Source: Eunapius fragilis
Taxonomy: Eukaryota; Porifera; Demospongiae; Spongillida; Spongillidae
DNA length: 64,000 nt
Assembly: GCA_963681505.1 (NCBI GenBank)
Contig: OY811980.1
Span: forward strand, 2,840,553 to 2,904,552
Direction: 5' to 3'
The notes beneath the pieces are model-generated. The model did not search any database, was not told the origin of the DNA, and worked only from the letters and a program-made list of their open reading frames with translations. Positions 1 through 11,852 of this stretch are shown piece after piece (position 1 is the stretch's first letter; each line of letters begins with the position of its first letter). Both the position numbers and the translations under genes were made by a program.

Positions 1-582
1 ATTCACATGGTTACGCAGAAATTCCATTGTTTTAACCTCTACTCCATCCATGCTGTGTATACATATGTGAACAAACAGTTTATACAGTAGTCAATGTGTA
101 TACGAGTCTTGGCCTATTATTAAGTCATAACATTTCGATGCCAATTTCATGTGTCTAACTGTTCAGGTTCCTATAGCCTTAGTTTTTGTTCTGCGATGCT
201 AACTCGACAATGGGCAGTGCAGTACTTTGACGCATATCATCTAATACCTGAAACTTTACATGTAATTGCCTAACCTACCAGAATGGAAATCATTATGCCA
301 TCATTTGAATTGTATGCAAGATCTTGTACTGAGAATGCCTTAAATTGTAGATGTTATGCACTTCCAAACAGTTATGTTGACACACTAAGATCATCCAGGT
401 ATCCAGTGAGTGAGATACATGTACAGTGTAAGTGTGTTTTTTTTTTTTAAAGCATTTTGCTATTTTAAAAGTTATCATTTTTTCTCAACTACTCCATAGC
501 AAGTGTAGTTCTATTGACGAGAGTCAATTAGCAAATCACTGTAATATAAAATTACAAGCAGACTGGCCCTCAAAGGGCAATA
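1..582. other. Unannotated AT-rich stretch
   Basis: No open frame longer than about 60 codons and no recognisable domain, TIR or RNA gene. It precedes repeat A. Confidence 0.5.
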
Positions 583-2222
583 CAGGGTTTAAATACATCC
601 ACTAACACATGCATGGAGCTGGCCAAACCTATGCATATAAGATTGGTATATACAGAAATAATACCATTGCTACACAAACATTTACTGCCCTCTGACCAGT
701 AATAAACCTTTGAGGACATGGAGCCAATCCCATCAGAATAATTAAAAGTATGCAATGTTCGCAACAAAGATTGGGTGCAGAAATTGTTGTTGGCAGGACT
801 GTAAGAGTACTGTTTTTGAAGAAGTTTTCAAACAAGATGTAAATGTGATTGCAGCCAATTCACCCCCCCCCCCCACCCTCACTTCTTAACAAGCTTTGGA
901 CATTCTAACTGGGCATTCTCTAACTGTGAACAGCTCTCTGTAGAAGGTTTCCATCATCGGTGCTTGCTATCCTCTACAATCAAAAAGGCTGGCTTTCTTT
1001 CTCTGCTTGTTGGAGCATCCACAGTAGGCAAGGCCAGACTACTAGCCATCTCTGCTTTCCCAAGTACGTGCTTGGCTGAAGGCACAACCTTCTCCTACGT
1101 TGGTGCCCAATGAAGTCCAATCCTTAGTGAAATATTGTGCTTCCATTTTCCCCTGCTGCAGATGCTTGTCCACACTGTTTCCAACCCTTTGGGCCGCTAT
1201 CATGCCCTGACATGTCGTTACGATGGTGATGTAGTCGTAGGTGTTGCCGAGCCTTCCATGCCTCCTGAGCAAGAAACGGGTTGTGGCCTTACAATGTACA
1301 ATCCCTAACTTGTTTCTCGCTCGATTCGCGCCAGTGAATTAGACATTCAGTGTATGGAGGTGAGTGCCTAAATCATTGGCACAAATCTAGCGGGAAACCA
1401 TGCATGCACTTAATTTGCACAGCTATATCGCCGTAATGGATAAAGTATAAATTAATGAACAGAACAAATCAATAGTGACAGGGCCCTTCTACGAACGTAC
1501 TGAATTTGAACCAATTTGTACGCTCCTACCTGAAGAGGATGGCCGTTTTCCTATTTTTAAAACAACATACCATGCACATCATCACCAAATCCATTTTGGT
1601 GTCAGACTCATGCGGAGTACCGACATTACAAGGTCCGATACCCCATAGGGTTCATATTATATAAATCCACAAGACCCATTTTCCCGTAGAATGTTCCATA
1701 ACTTCCTCGGGCAACAGTACAGTGACACTGTAGAGTTCAGAGTCATGACAGCATGTTCCCTTACCAATTATAATGTCACAACCATGAGAACAGCAGGGAT
1801 GTATCTATCATGGGTGGGTAGGCAACTAAGCATGGCTAAATTCATTATATGAAGAAAAAAATGGTACCATCCCAATATAATTTTCACCTGGTAGGTAAGA
1901 CCTAAAAGTTGTGGGTGGGTAAGCCCAAACATCATGGGTGGGTAAACCCAAACAGCAAAGGGTGCATCTGATTAATCCCTGAACAGGCAAACTAATATTA
2001 CATCGTTTCCAACCATCCACCACTGGATATGTGACTTCATTTCGATTTTATGCACATTTAGTACACCGCTGTATGTATTTATTGGAGGAAGTCATTTAGG
2101 GCAGGTGGGGCTTTAACCCTGACCACTATTATTGACACACAACATCATTTGGCACATGAAAGCAATTATTATTCAGTCAATCTTGTAGACCCTCTAGCCT
2201 GGCCTGTTGTATAGTCGTGAGT
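583..2222 (+). repeat. Dispersed repeat A, copy 1
   Basis: About 1.64 kb that recurs in the same orientation at 61,230-62,867, with scattered substitutions and short indels. The match begins around the phrase TTAATACATCCAC and ends at TGTTGTATAGTCGTG. Short frames read in it (for example 629-835 minus) also occur in the other copy, but none resembles a known protein. A part near 1,350-1,480 (cue CCTAAATCATTGGC, later GAACAGAACAAATCAATAG) is shared with 37,735-37,950, so smaller copies exist. Terminal inverted repeats and target duplications were not found. Class unknown. Confidence 0.85.
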
Positions 2223-3060
2223 GGTAGTGGATATTAAAGATAGTGTGAACTTTCGGATTACATTTGCATCATATCCCAAAGTAAGAAGGCGACGGAGAAA
2301 TTGAAATTTTAGATGGGGACCGGGTATGGACAATGGGGAAGAGTATTTTTGTTCTCTATAATCGCAGTTTTATAACACACGGAAACAACGCAGAACTGTT
2401 CTCCTTTTGGATATCGCTCGATTGCCACTAAGAGCGAAGTGACCCGACTCTTGGTTGTCCCGCTCGACGCGAGTGACGTTTCGTTATAGATGACTTCATC
2501 GTACTGCTGGATTCCTATATGAACGTACTCCCCTACACAATCAAAAATTTTCGGCAATTTATCAGTATGTAACTACGAAACATGTCGTACCGGGGCAATT
2601 TTATAACCCGTACGAGTACCGATAAATGGTTACATCCGAAATCGGGCATGAATAGTGATATAACACAGTACCGGGTGTACACTACATGTTGGAGCGATGT
2701 GTTTACGTGCCCGAAGTAGGCTACTACCTTAACCGTAACGACATGTTATAGTTATCGCGGCGTATAAATAGGAAGGGCTTCAAAGACAAAGTGAAGGGGG
2801 GCAAAATTCGGCACCCTCGCAAAGCGCTACAAGCATATGCTCACGTGTAGTTATTTATAGCAACTGTATACATAAATAGCAACATACATGCTTCCGTACC
2901 GAGGTCTCAGGCCTCACCATGGAAGCCATGCAACGCTTTGACATTAGTAAGAAATACACAGGCTCACCCCGATCTTTCTCGAGTAAAGTCTTAAATAGCG
3001 AGTTTCGTGCTAACTTCACTGATTCCAGCACTGTTTTAATATGAGGTACGGTATGCAACT
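2223..3060. other. Non-coding stretch, possible subterminal region of the Plavaka-like element
   Basis: No credible coding exon. It contains several ACCG-type motifs (TAACCGTAACG near 2,730, ACCGATAAATGG near 2,620). Similar GTAACCGTAAAGG motifs occur beyond the far end of the transposase gene at 11,060-11,180. This could mark subterminal repeats of one large element, but no matching terminal inverted repeat was found. Confidence 0.25.
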
Positions 3061-3087
3061 GCCCCCCCCCCCCCCCCCCCCCCCCCA
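3061..3087. repeat. Poly(C) tract
   Basis: An uninterrupted run of about 27 C on the + strand. It is one of many G/C homopolymers in the window (see findings). Confidence 0.95.
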
Positions 3088-3230
3088 ATGCCTTTACTAC
3101 GCCTATGAATAATAGTTTGAAAACATCATATATGATTGGAATTGTTTATGCATGAAATCATAAATGGATTAAAAGCAATTGAGTATAACATGTCCTGATC
3201 AGCAGTTGCGTGCATGCAGTTGTCGGCATC

Positions 3231-4421
3231 TTATGAGAGAGGGAGAACAGTAGAGGCCAGAGAGGTCTCCTCAGGTGATGAAGTGGTAAGGGTACTGGTA
3301 GTAGGAGGGAGGGAGTAATCGAACTCTCCATCAACGTAGACAACTTCTTCTAGGTCTGCAGATGGTGGTAATGATTCACCATATATCCCCTTCAGCCATT
3401 TCCTAAATTCTTTGAACGTGTCCTTTTTTGATTGTGGGACTGTTCTTACAAATGTTCGCTGGATTATATGGTAAATCAGTTCTGAATCGTAATGGCACAT
3501 TCAGGTAAATTGATAGTACTTACCAAAACTGCAAGGTTAATTCTATATTCAGGAAGGACATTTATGTCTACCTTTAATGACATAATGAACTTTTCGGCAA
3601 ATTCCATTGTTGGGAGCTTTGCATAACCCCCACATGGTTGTATGCCAAACAACTATAGAATTTTATTATTACAACAAATACATCTATAAACTGATATCTC
3701 ACTCTGCGCCTTTCTTCAGATCGGATGTCAGTAAGCTTTTTCTTGCAATACTGCCTGGCCTTTTCCTTTAATGAGGTGGATGACTGGTCTCCAAGGACTG
3801 ATCCAATCATATCCTCTTTTTTTTTTAAAAAGGTACTTGTAATCTATACTGATAACAAAAATGCAATATAATACTGATAAATAAACTAACAAGGATATCC
3901 CTGCATGTTGGACGGTTGACGGGTCAAGCTCCTGCAATAAAGGGTAGCGATACCCGTGTTAAGGGGTTCCTAGTGCATTAAAAAAAAAATATATATATAT
4001 GTCAGAAAGAATATTAAAATGGCTATACCTTGAACGGACTTTTTTCGATTATAAGTAGCAGTTCGGTGAGAATTTCTTCCGCTCGTTTTATTGCACCTAG
4101 ATCAGTCTGCATGTTAGCTATTGCCTGTTTCACCTCCTTTCTCATCGCACTCAACTCCCGGAAAACACATTGTAGATCGACAGTTGGGGGAGTGGTTGCA
4201 ACGCTGGGGGTTGCAAAATTTGCTGTGGTCGAAGGAAAGGAGGGCGACAGTTGAGTGTCGTGGATTCCACTGGTTCTAATTGGCCAATCATCCCTTGGCC
4301 TTGCGGAATCTGAATGGGTTGAGCTCCTACCACGAAGCAAAGGGTTCTGCACACTTCCAGAGGGTTCATTTTCCGTCCTTGAATGCCGTGGAAGAGAAGT
4401 ACTTGTGAATGTTGTGCTCAT
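3231..4421 (-). CDS. Companion gene divergent to the Plavaka-like transposase; unknown function
   Basis: Reads on the minus strand as at least three exons. The first (4,421 down to about 4,031) starts with ATG and has a Ser/Thr/Pro-rich, low-complexity N-terminal half. A short helical segment follows (ELSAMRKEVKQAIANMQTDL), probably a coiled coil, and the exon ends at a GTATAG donor. A second exon near 3,800-3,690 encodes a basic segment ending KLTDIRSEERRR, somewhat like the last helix of BEN domains. The third (about 3,490-3,231) has a YDSELIYHIIQRTF segment and an acidic, Ser/Thr-rich tail with an apparent stop. The start lies only about 160 bp from the presumed transposase 5' end, so the two genes may share a promoter. 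The BEN likeness is weak. A transposon-encoded accessory DNA-binding protein is the best guess. Confidence 0.45.
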
Positions 4422-4582
4422 GACTGTGTAAACACTCTGTATAAACAAAGCCACGTGCAGCAGATTACTTTGATTATGGCGGAACCGTTGTCAGAAGGTA
4501 AAAATCAGTGAAATAATGAACAGAGCTTACGAGAGTGAGAAATAACACTTTGTGACTATTTTGTACGTACCATATTCTGCAG

Positions 4583-7500
4583 TGTTTCATTTTGAGGTCT
4601 GCAAACAAAGCTTTGCGCAAAGATGGAGCTAATGAGGCATCTTCAAACGCAGAAGCATCTGTCAAACGTTGAGGCGCTTGCGATTGATGATCCATCCCAT
4701 ACTGACTTGCAGCGAGAGGTATACTTTGTGTTATTAGCCCTTGGCCAATGCTGTTACAATTTCCTTGTTCTTATAGGATGAAAGTGATGGTTACATGGTA
4801 GCGGAGACCTTTATGTTGAGAAGCGACATGTATTCTGAATCTGATTCAGATGTTGAACTTGAAACAGGCAAACTAATTGACTGCATATCTGTGTACTATA
4901 ATAAGGGTATAATATGGTTGTAGACAATGAAGTGTGGCATGGGAACTCTCTGATTCATCACACTGAAAATTATTACCCATTTCCAAGTAAAACGTTCGCT
5001 CTCCTTTTCTTTCACTTGCACAGTCCTCGTCCAATGGTATGTACAGCATGCATATATATATATATACAATACATGCAATATGCATGTATATGTGCATGTT
5101 GGGTAAAGGTTTCATAAATTATGGTATGGAGAGACTAATCTCCACTTCATGTGGGCTACATTAAAAGGTGCTGGAGTAGAAGTACCAAGTCCCATAAGGT
5201 TAAGCAGTTTCAACTACCAGATTATGTTCCTCCAAAAAGGGTATGATGTAGCAAAACTTGTAGTCATACCTATATTGCAGTGACTATTCTTACAGGTTCT
5301 GTCTCCTCTAAATACGCCATTCTACATCTTGCCAATTTCATCAATAATTTCTCACTGCCTTGGAAGCAGCAAGTTATCTCACCTTCTTGTCCGTTATCCA
5401 GTGGTAAATAACATATATACGTAAGTTGACCAACTGTACTCTGTGTAGAGACATACACTGCTAAAAATAAAGAGTATGATTTAATCTATTGAAGATTAAA
5501 CAACGATCTAAAACGATTTAATTAGATCGTTGTTTAATCTTCAATAGATTAAATCATACTCTTTATTTTTAGCAGTGTAGACTTTGAATTTGTTCTTTTA
5601 AGTGAGATATTTCATGGGAAAAAGTGGAACACCGATAGCCGATTTGCATCTCCAATGGCTGTACTTGATAATAGAATGGATGTCTTTGTTCGAGATTGCA
5701 TTTATTTCCAACATCCTAGACTGGGTCTTTCCAAGGGTGTGATTGTGAAGTTTTTTCAAATGCTATGTCTATGTTTTGATAGGGCCACACCACATGTATA
5801 ATTTACTGCAATTACTATTAGGAATCTTGCAAGGAAGTATACTGTGAAATTGACACGTAGGTTGATTTCAATCGCTTTAATCAACTAGTGCCAGACACAG
5901 AGGCTTATATTCCTAATCATGTTGAAATCATATTTGATATGATAGCGATACCAATTTCAGCTGTGCATGGCGTATGTGAAAAACCTACTGAGGTGATTAA
6001 GTGGAATGAAGGTGCTCACTCATTCATACGGCTTAGTCATGAGGTATCTTTGTGCTTATTTAATTGCACCTTATGTTAATCTACTATTTCTATTATCCTT
6101 AGGATTCTTGCAATGATTTAAAAGTCAATCCTATCAAAATAAAGGCAGCTGGAAGAAAGGTAGTAATGCTACCTCTCATCCTGTTCACAGACGACTTATG
6201 TGGTAAAAACAGTAAAAAGTGGCATAAGTTTGAATCCTGGTACATTATGCTAGCTGGTTTGCCAAGACATGAAAATGCAAAGCCTCAAAACATTCATTTT
6301 GTGTCATGTACTGACCTTATGGATGTGCTTGATATGACAGAATGTGTTGCACAACAACTTCAACAGCTTGAACTTGATGGCCTCATGGTTTATGACTTGG
6401 ATTACAAGGAAACTGTGTTTGTGATTGCTCCTCTTCTTTGTGTCATATGTGACAACCCTCGTGCATCTCAACTGCTTAACCATCTTGGGAGCTCAGCTAA
6501 TAAATTTTGCCGTTTTTGCATGGTGAGTGAAATTGATTTGTATGGGTTAATAAGAAATTTTTATTTAGGCTGACAGGGATGCTACACCATGTTCAATCTG
6601 TGAAGAAAGAATAAGGGACAAATCTTTGCTGCAAATACGAGAAATACAATCCCAGCATACCGAAAAGGACAAATCTGAAATGAGCACTGAGGTAGGATTG
6701 CAGGATGTCCCAAATTCATTACTCTACATCCCAGCAGACCTCTAATGGTAGGTTAGCTGTAAATTATAACTGTACCAACATATTCACATACATTCATTAT
6801 TTTACAGATGCATTCCTGTTGAAGTGTTACATACAATGTTACTGGGTGCATGCAAATACTTCTTGAGCAATGTGATGCATACGTTGTCAAAAGAACATGA
6901 ACAGCAAGTTCTCGCACGAGTATCTGCTTTTAACATATGTCTGGATTTAGTGTAAAAATGCATGGCAATGTGTGCAGACATTATAAGTCATTTGTTGGTA
7001 GAGATTATAAGGCATGGGCACAAATGGCCATTTTCATTCTCCATCCGTATCTATCTTCTGGCCAAAAAAAGTGCTGCTGAGCCTTTCAAAGGTAGTTCAT
7101 GATAATGAGTGTTTTCAGCCCCTAAGTTTATTTTCAAGCAGATATTTCATGCGGCATATTGTTGCCATTTTGAGCCATCGCAAGTTGAAGAACTGCGGCA
7201 CATTTGCCAGGAGTATGTGGATAATTGCATGGCTCACATGCCAGAGTTGGTCCATAAACAAGAAAACACACTACCTTCTACATCTGGTTGACTGTATGCT
7301 TGACTATGGACCATCATCTGCATTTAGTGCAGAAAGGTAATGAATGAACATTAAAACCCTGTCTAATATATTTTCATTATGCCGTGGTGTAGGTGCGAAT
7401 CATTCAATTCCATGGTTCGGCTACAGAACATCTATGGGAATAAACTTGCTCCCAGCAGAGATATAGCTATCCACTTTGCTCATGTGGATCACGTTCGTTG

Positions 7501-7890
7501 TATCTGTGAAGGTGGCCTCTTCAACACGAATGAACAGTAAATATTGTAACAGTGTTGTTAAAATCTATATATGCTGCTTTTATAGATGTGGCAGTGGGTT
7601 GCGTGAGCTGTACAACACAAATGATGTTCAACATTTCTTCAACTCTGTCCCCATGAAGGTTTTAAATAATGCGAAGAAAATTTATCAACCAGGCTGTGGA
7701 CGAAAGGTTTGAACTGTATGGCCCTTAAAGTCATGGGGCACATTCATATCCTTCACAGGTTTCCACACATGTTCTACCTTTTGATTTAGTCAAAATTGAC
7801 ACACAAGATCTCCAATCTGTAACTTTCAGCCAATCCTTAAAATGGATCCTCCATTTCAAATACTCAGCCTGGACTTAGGTGATGTACGTC
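4583..7890 (+). pseudogene. Plavaka/CACTA-like transposase, 5' and central part, decayed
   Basis: At least eleven short exons read forward, including about 4,583-4,718, 4,777-4,890, 4,924-5,036, 5,150-5,238, 5,296-5,441, 5,600-5,800, 5,853-6,043, 6,103-6,522, 6,569-6,690, 6,809-7,090, 7,141-7,339 and 7,393-7,710. Recognisable blocks are an acidic leader (SESDSDVELE), YPFPSKTFALL..HSPRP, TPFYILPISSIISH, a central domain with LILFTDDLCGKNSKKW and FVIAPLLCVICDNPRAS, a Cys pair (CRFCM), HGNVCRHYKSFVGRDYKAW and FSAERCESFNSMVRLQN. These match the Plavaka-type branch of CACTA transposases known from fungi and invertebrates. Lesions: a shift near 6,930, a stop near 7,080, a shift near 7,260 and another near 7,840. 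The gene is cut by a MITE at 5,456 and a foldback element at 7,899, and continues at 10,415. Terminal repeats were not identified. Confidence 0.8.
5456..5577. mobile_element. 122-bp palindromic MITE, CACTG termini, TA duplication
   Basis: An almost perfect palindrome. The arms begin CACTGCTAAAAATAAAGAGT and the complement ends the element. It is flanked by TA on both sides (5,454-5,455 and 5,578-5,579), as expected for Tc1/mariner-mobilised non-autonomous elements. It sits between two readable exons of the Plavaka-like gene, so it arrived after that gene. Confidence 0.9.
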
Positions 7891-7998
7891 ATCAAGCTAT
7901 GGTGGCCCAGTAGGTCGCGTAACAAAACATTAGACATAAGAGCGATTTGGCGTAAAACCAAATCGTATTTGGCGCAAAACATATGACACAGAGACCAA

Positions 7999-8158
7999 AT
8001 CGGATTTGGCACAAAACATATGTCGGATTTGGCGCAAAGCGTAAGTGAGATTTGGCGCAAAGCGTATGTTGGATTTGGCGCAAAGCGTATGTCGGATTTG
8101 GCGCAAAGCGTATGACGGATTTGGCGCAAAGCGTATGACGGATTTGGCGCAAAACGTT
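7999..8158. repeat. 23-bp tandem array, left arm of foldback
   Basis: About seven degenerate copies of GATTTGGCGCAAAGCGTATGWCG with strict 23-bp spacing. The mirror array lies at about 10,150-10,335. It produces long repetitive frames that are not proteins. Confidence 0.9.
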
Positions 8159-8234
8159 TTTGGGCGTTGCCCCGGACCGGATGTCGGACAACGGAAGTAG
8201 TTATTGGAGCGATATATACGGCAGGCAGGCAGAC

Positions 8235-8560
8235 AAATGGTGGAGGTGTGTGTATGGGATAGTGGAGGTGTGTGTATGGGATAGTGGAGGTGTGTGTAGG
8301 GGATGGTGGAGGTGTGTGTATGGGATAGTGGAGGTGTGGTAGGGATGGTGGATCCCGGAGGTGTGTGTAAGGGATGGTGGTGTGTGTAGGGATAGTGGAT
8401 GTGTGTGTAGGGGATGGTGGATGTGTGTGTAGGGATGTTGGAGGTGTGTGGAAGGGATGGTAGAGGTGTGTGTAGGGAATGGTGTAGGTGTAGGGGATGG
8501 TGGGGTGTGTGGAGGAGATGGTGGAGATGTCTATGGGATAGGTGGAGGTGTGTAGGGGAT
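8235..8560. repeat. GTGTGT/GGGATRGTGGAG minisatellite, left arm of foldback
   Basis: Degenerate units of roughly 20-24 bp (GTGTGTAGGGGATGGTGGA and variants). The mirror array is at about 9,760-10,055 on the other strand. Confidence 0.85.
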
Positions 8561-9219
8561 GGCGGATGTGCACATGTGTTGGGTGATGCATATATCTGTG
8601 TGGCATATGTGCTTTGTACTTCACCATGTTATGTGGATCCATCCTCATCCTTCACACCTCCCCTCCACATCCTTCAGCCCTCCTCTCCACATCCATCAGC
8701 CCTCCTCTCCACATCCTTCACCCCTCCTCTCCACATCCTTCACCCCTCCCCTCTCCTCCACATCCATCACCCCTCCCCTCCATATCCTTCTCCCTCCAAG
8801 AAACATGCCAATATTAATTTGAACATGGTGATTTGTACCCATAGCTACTGTACGTATAACTACAATGTGTAAACTAAATGTATTATAATGACACACTGTA
8901 ATCATGAAACTAAATTGAAGCAAACTTAAAAAAGGGACAGCATTGATGATAATTCAGTTCCATTACAAAAAGGGGCATGGGGCGTGGTTAGGGTGGAGTC
9001 AAAAAGGTGACAGGGGCATTATATGTCAATGTCTGACGTGGGCATCAGTTTTTGGTGGCCATGTTGTTCACATCTTCATACATTGGCTGGCCCCACGCAT
9101 ACCGCCCAGGTTGCCATGCGACCCTGGACATTACCCGGGAAGAGGTGGGAGGCAGCTGCTGTGGACAGAACCCCCTTGACGTAATGATGGAGGGAGGCTG
9201 AGGCTATAACTTCTGTCTC

Positions 9220-9221
<2 letters not shown>

Positions 9222-9280
<59 letters not shown>

Positions 9281-9289
9281 GCGTGTGTG
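9222..9289. repeat. (GT)n microsatellite
   Basis: About 34 GT units with a few GC interruptions at the end, in the unique centre of the foldback element. Confidence 0.97.
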
Positions 9290-10414
9290 CATGGCATATG
9301 GTATGGAAGTAGGCATTTCAAAATTCCAAATGGAGCACACCACACCTGAGATGGCTATCTGGAGCTTCCTTCATGCCCCAAAGGTTGACACACCAATCTC
9401 TTTGAGATCTTCCCCTGTCTGAGTGTCATGGTCAGGAAAGTGGTGAAATTCACCTGTAGGGCCCAAGGAGGGGAATGGAGAGGTGAAGGATGTTGAGGGG
9501 AGAAGGATGGGGAGGAGAGGGGAGAAGGATATGAAGGGCAGGGGAGAAGGATGGGGATGGGAGGGGTGAAGGATGGGGGAGGGGAGGGGGAAAGATGTGG
9601 AGGGGAGAGGAGAAGGATGTGGAGGGGAGGAGAGAAGGATGTGGAGGGGAGGGGGTGAAGGATGTGGAGGGGAGGAGTAAAGGATGACCACATAACATAG
9701 TAAAGTACAAAGCACATATGCCCACACAGATATATGCATCACCCAACACATGTGCACATCCGCCATCCCCTACACACCTCCACCTATCCCATAGACATCT
9801 CCACCATCTCCACACCCCCCAACATCTCCTAAACCTACACCATTCTCTACACACACCTCTACCATCCCTTCCACACACCTCCACCATCCCCTACACACAT
9901 CCACCATCCCCTACACACCTCCACTATCCCCTACACACACCTCCACTATCCCCTACACACCTCCACCATCCCCAACACACACTTCCACCATCCCTTACAC
10001 ACACCTCCACCATCCCCTACGCACACTTCCACTATCCCATACACACATCTCCATCATTTGTCTGCCGTATATATCGCTCCAATAACTATTTCCTTACGTC
10101 CGACATCCGGTCCGGGGCAACGCCCAAAAACGTTTTGCTCCAAAAACGTTTTGCGCCAAATCCGTCCTACGCTTTGCGCCAAATCCGGCATACGCTTTGC
10201 GCCAAATCCGACATACGCTTTGCGCCAAATCCGACATACGCTTTGCGCCAAATCCGACATACGCTTTGCGCCAAATCCGACATACGCTTTGCGCGACATA
10301 CGCTTTGCGCCAAATCCGTCATACGTTTTGCGCCTAATCCGATTTGGTTTTACGCCAAATCGCTCTTATGTCTAATGCTTTTGTACGCGACCTACCGGGC
10401 CACCGTATCAAGCT

Positions 10415-10937
10415 GTTGTGCAGTGCGGAGCCGTGTTTTCTAATAATGAGCTCATCCACTCTGGTGATTATGTTAAGTTCCGTTCTCCTGTTAATGAGGT
10501 ATAACAGTACAATGATAATGTCTGCTAAGTATGCAATGCATTTTATCTACCTGTAGTTCTTGTATGGTCAACTCCTTACAACACTCCAGCTAACATCTAG
10601 TTGTGCAACTATGTGCTTCGTGCGAGGGTTCGAAGCAATGGCTCTGGTTGATGGAACACCACTTTTGAATGAGTTTGACTGTCCATTGTTCTCATTGGCA
10701 CGAACCATTCTCTCAGTGGATAGCAGCAACATACTTGCAGCAGTCTCCTTCGTCCATGAATGTGATGAAGCATGTAACTTTGTGGAAAGGAATGTGCAGC
10801 TCACACAAGAAAGAGAAGAAACCGAAATGTCAAGGCTTTTTTTGAATATAACTGGAGTAATATGTTGTTCTGTAATAACCTTTTCTGTGTACAATAAATA
10901 TCATCCGACTATTCAAGTAAACTGCATGAGAAATATT
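10415..10937 (+). pseudogene. Plavaka/CACTA-like transposase, 3' part
   Basis: This continues the gene interrupted at 7,898. The first exon piece (10,415-10,498) has ELIHSGDYVKFRSPVNE, then a short intron of about 58 bp with a CTGTAG acceptor. The last exon (10,557-10,937) contains MCFVRGFEAMALVDGTPLLN and SNILAAVSFVHECDEACNF and ends at a TAG. The HECDxAC segment is typical of the C-terminal Cys/His part of these invertebrate proteins. Frame continuity across the foldback target site shows the gene was contiguous before the insertion. Confidence 0.75.
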
Positions 10938-11733
10938 TAGCGATTACGAACCAGCCCAGGCCACATGCAATATATTACAACCCGATAACAGACCTTATAC
11001 GCCCTCGGTACGATCTGTTTACGGCACGGAGAAAACCCCGATGCTCTTACAATACTGGCACGCGACGCAACCGTAAAGGGTTAAATTCGCCATCGTTATA
11101 GTATATGTATGGTTTACCTATTACAACCACGACTACATACCGTAACAGGAAATTTACGGTAACCGTAAAGGGCCAAAATTTTGGTTGTGTAGGTTCCAAT
11201 ACCGTATTGTCTAATTACCTGAATTTTGTTCAGCGTGCATTACAGAATTGTAATCACTTCGTATACTTATAAGGTGCAGCCCCGCATACTAAGGAATTAC
11301 TATGGGTAGTGATTAGTGCCAAAGGCGGCCACGCGCAGCGCAACGAGTGATGACGCAGCGCAACGATCTCGTGTCCAGAAATCATATGTGTATCGAGTAT
11401 GTAATAATCGATAAGCTGAGAAAAACATTATTAGATGGTGGTCGGGCTGGCTGACATGCCGTATACAGCTAGGTGCAGAAACAAAAAAGGATACAAGCAT
11501 CATTCTATGAGCGAGGTGTCGCTACCAGTAGGCCTTATCTGGCCACTCTTGCTACAAATTATACCGGTCATAACCAAATGCATACAAATAATGGTACGTC
11601 TGTTTGTTATTCTATTTGATGCATATCCATGTATTTACTGCAGTGGCTTGAGGTGTAAATTATAGTTCTTTTCGTGGGGCAACTAGTGATGTCGAATTTG
11701 AGGTGATCGAAGTTGTGGTTACTCATAGGCATG
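10938..11733. other. Non-coding stretch beyond the Plavaka-like gene
   Basis: No exon recognised. Three or four ACCGTAA/TTACGGT motifs lie between 11,060 and 11,180 and resemble those at 2,600-2,750, so this may be the other subterminal region of the element. A short frame at 11,435-11,665 has no recognisable domain. Confidence 0.3.
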
Positions 11734-11852
11734 CACTGTAAAAACGGATCGGTGCATGTCACTCGAAAATCGTGAATAGGGCACTCGATTCTCAAAATCG
11801 AGTGCCCTATTCACGATTTTCTAGTGACATGCACCAATCCGTTTTTACAGTG
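11734..11852. mobile_element. 119-bp palindromic MITE, CACTGTAAAAA termini
   Basis: A perfect or near-perfect palindrome with arms beginning CACTGTAAAAACGGATYGGT, folding around CTCAAAATCGAG. The flanking dinucleotide is TG on both sides instead of TA. It is followed at once by a G-rich run of about 22 bp. Confidence 0.88.

Larger units (their letters stand above)
7899..10406. mobile_element. 2.5-kb foldback element with 8-bp target duplication
   Basis: Two long inverted arms (about 7,899-8,790 and 9,470-10,406) flank a roughly 650-bp centre. Termini are ATGGTGGCCCAGTAGGTCGC and its near-perfect complement. Target duplication ATCAAGCT lies at 7,891-7,898 and 10,407-10,414. Removing the insert plus one duplication rejoins an open frame of the Plavaka-like gene, which confirms the borders. 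Each arm contains, from the tip inwards, a 23-bp tandem array built on GATTTGGCGCAAAGCGTATG, a unique block with GGGCGTTGCCCCGGACCGGA, a GTGTGTAGGGGATGGTGGAG-type minisatellite, a short unique piece and a CTCCCCTCCACATCCTTCA-type minisatellite. The centre holds a (GT)n run. There is no transposase; long frames through the arms are repeat translations. The 8-bp duplication suggests hAT- or P-type mobilisation. This class assignment is inference. Confidence 0.9.

Noticed and set aside
7999-8158. CRISPR-like regular array
   Set aside because: Direct tandem repeats without distinct spacers, in a eukaryotic context.
7875-8648. Long open frame (over 250 codons, minus) with repeating APNPTYALRQI and PTHTST text
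   Set aside because: It is the translation of the 23-bp array and minisatellite in the foldback arm; mirrored frames occur in the other arm.
9718-10443. 240-codon plus-strand frame
   Set aside because: Same repeats in the right foldback arm, running across the insertion border into the interrupted gene.
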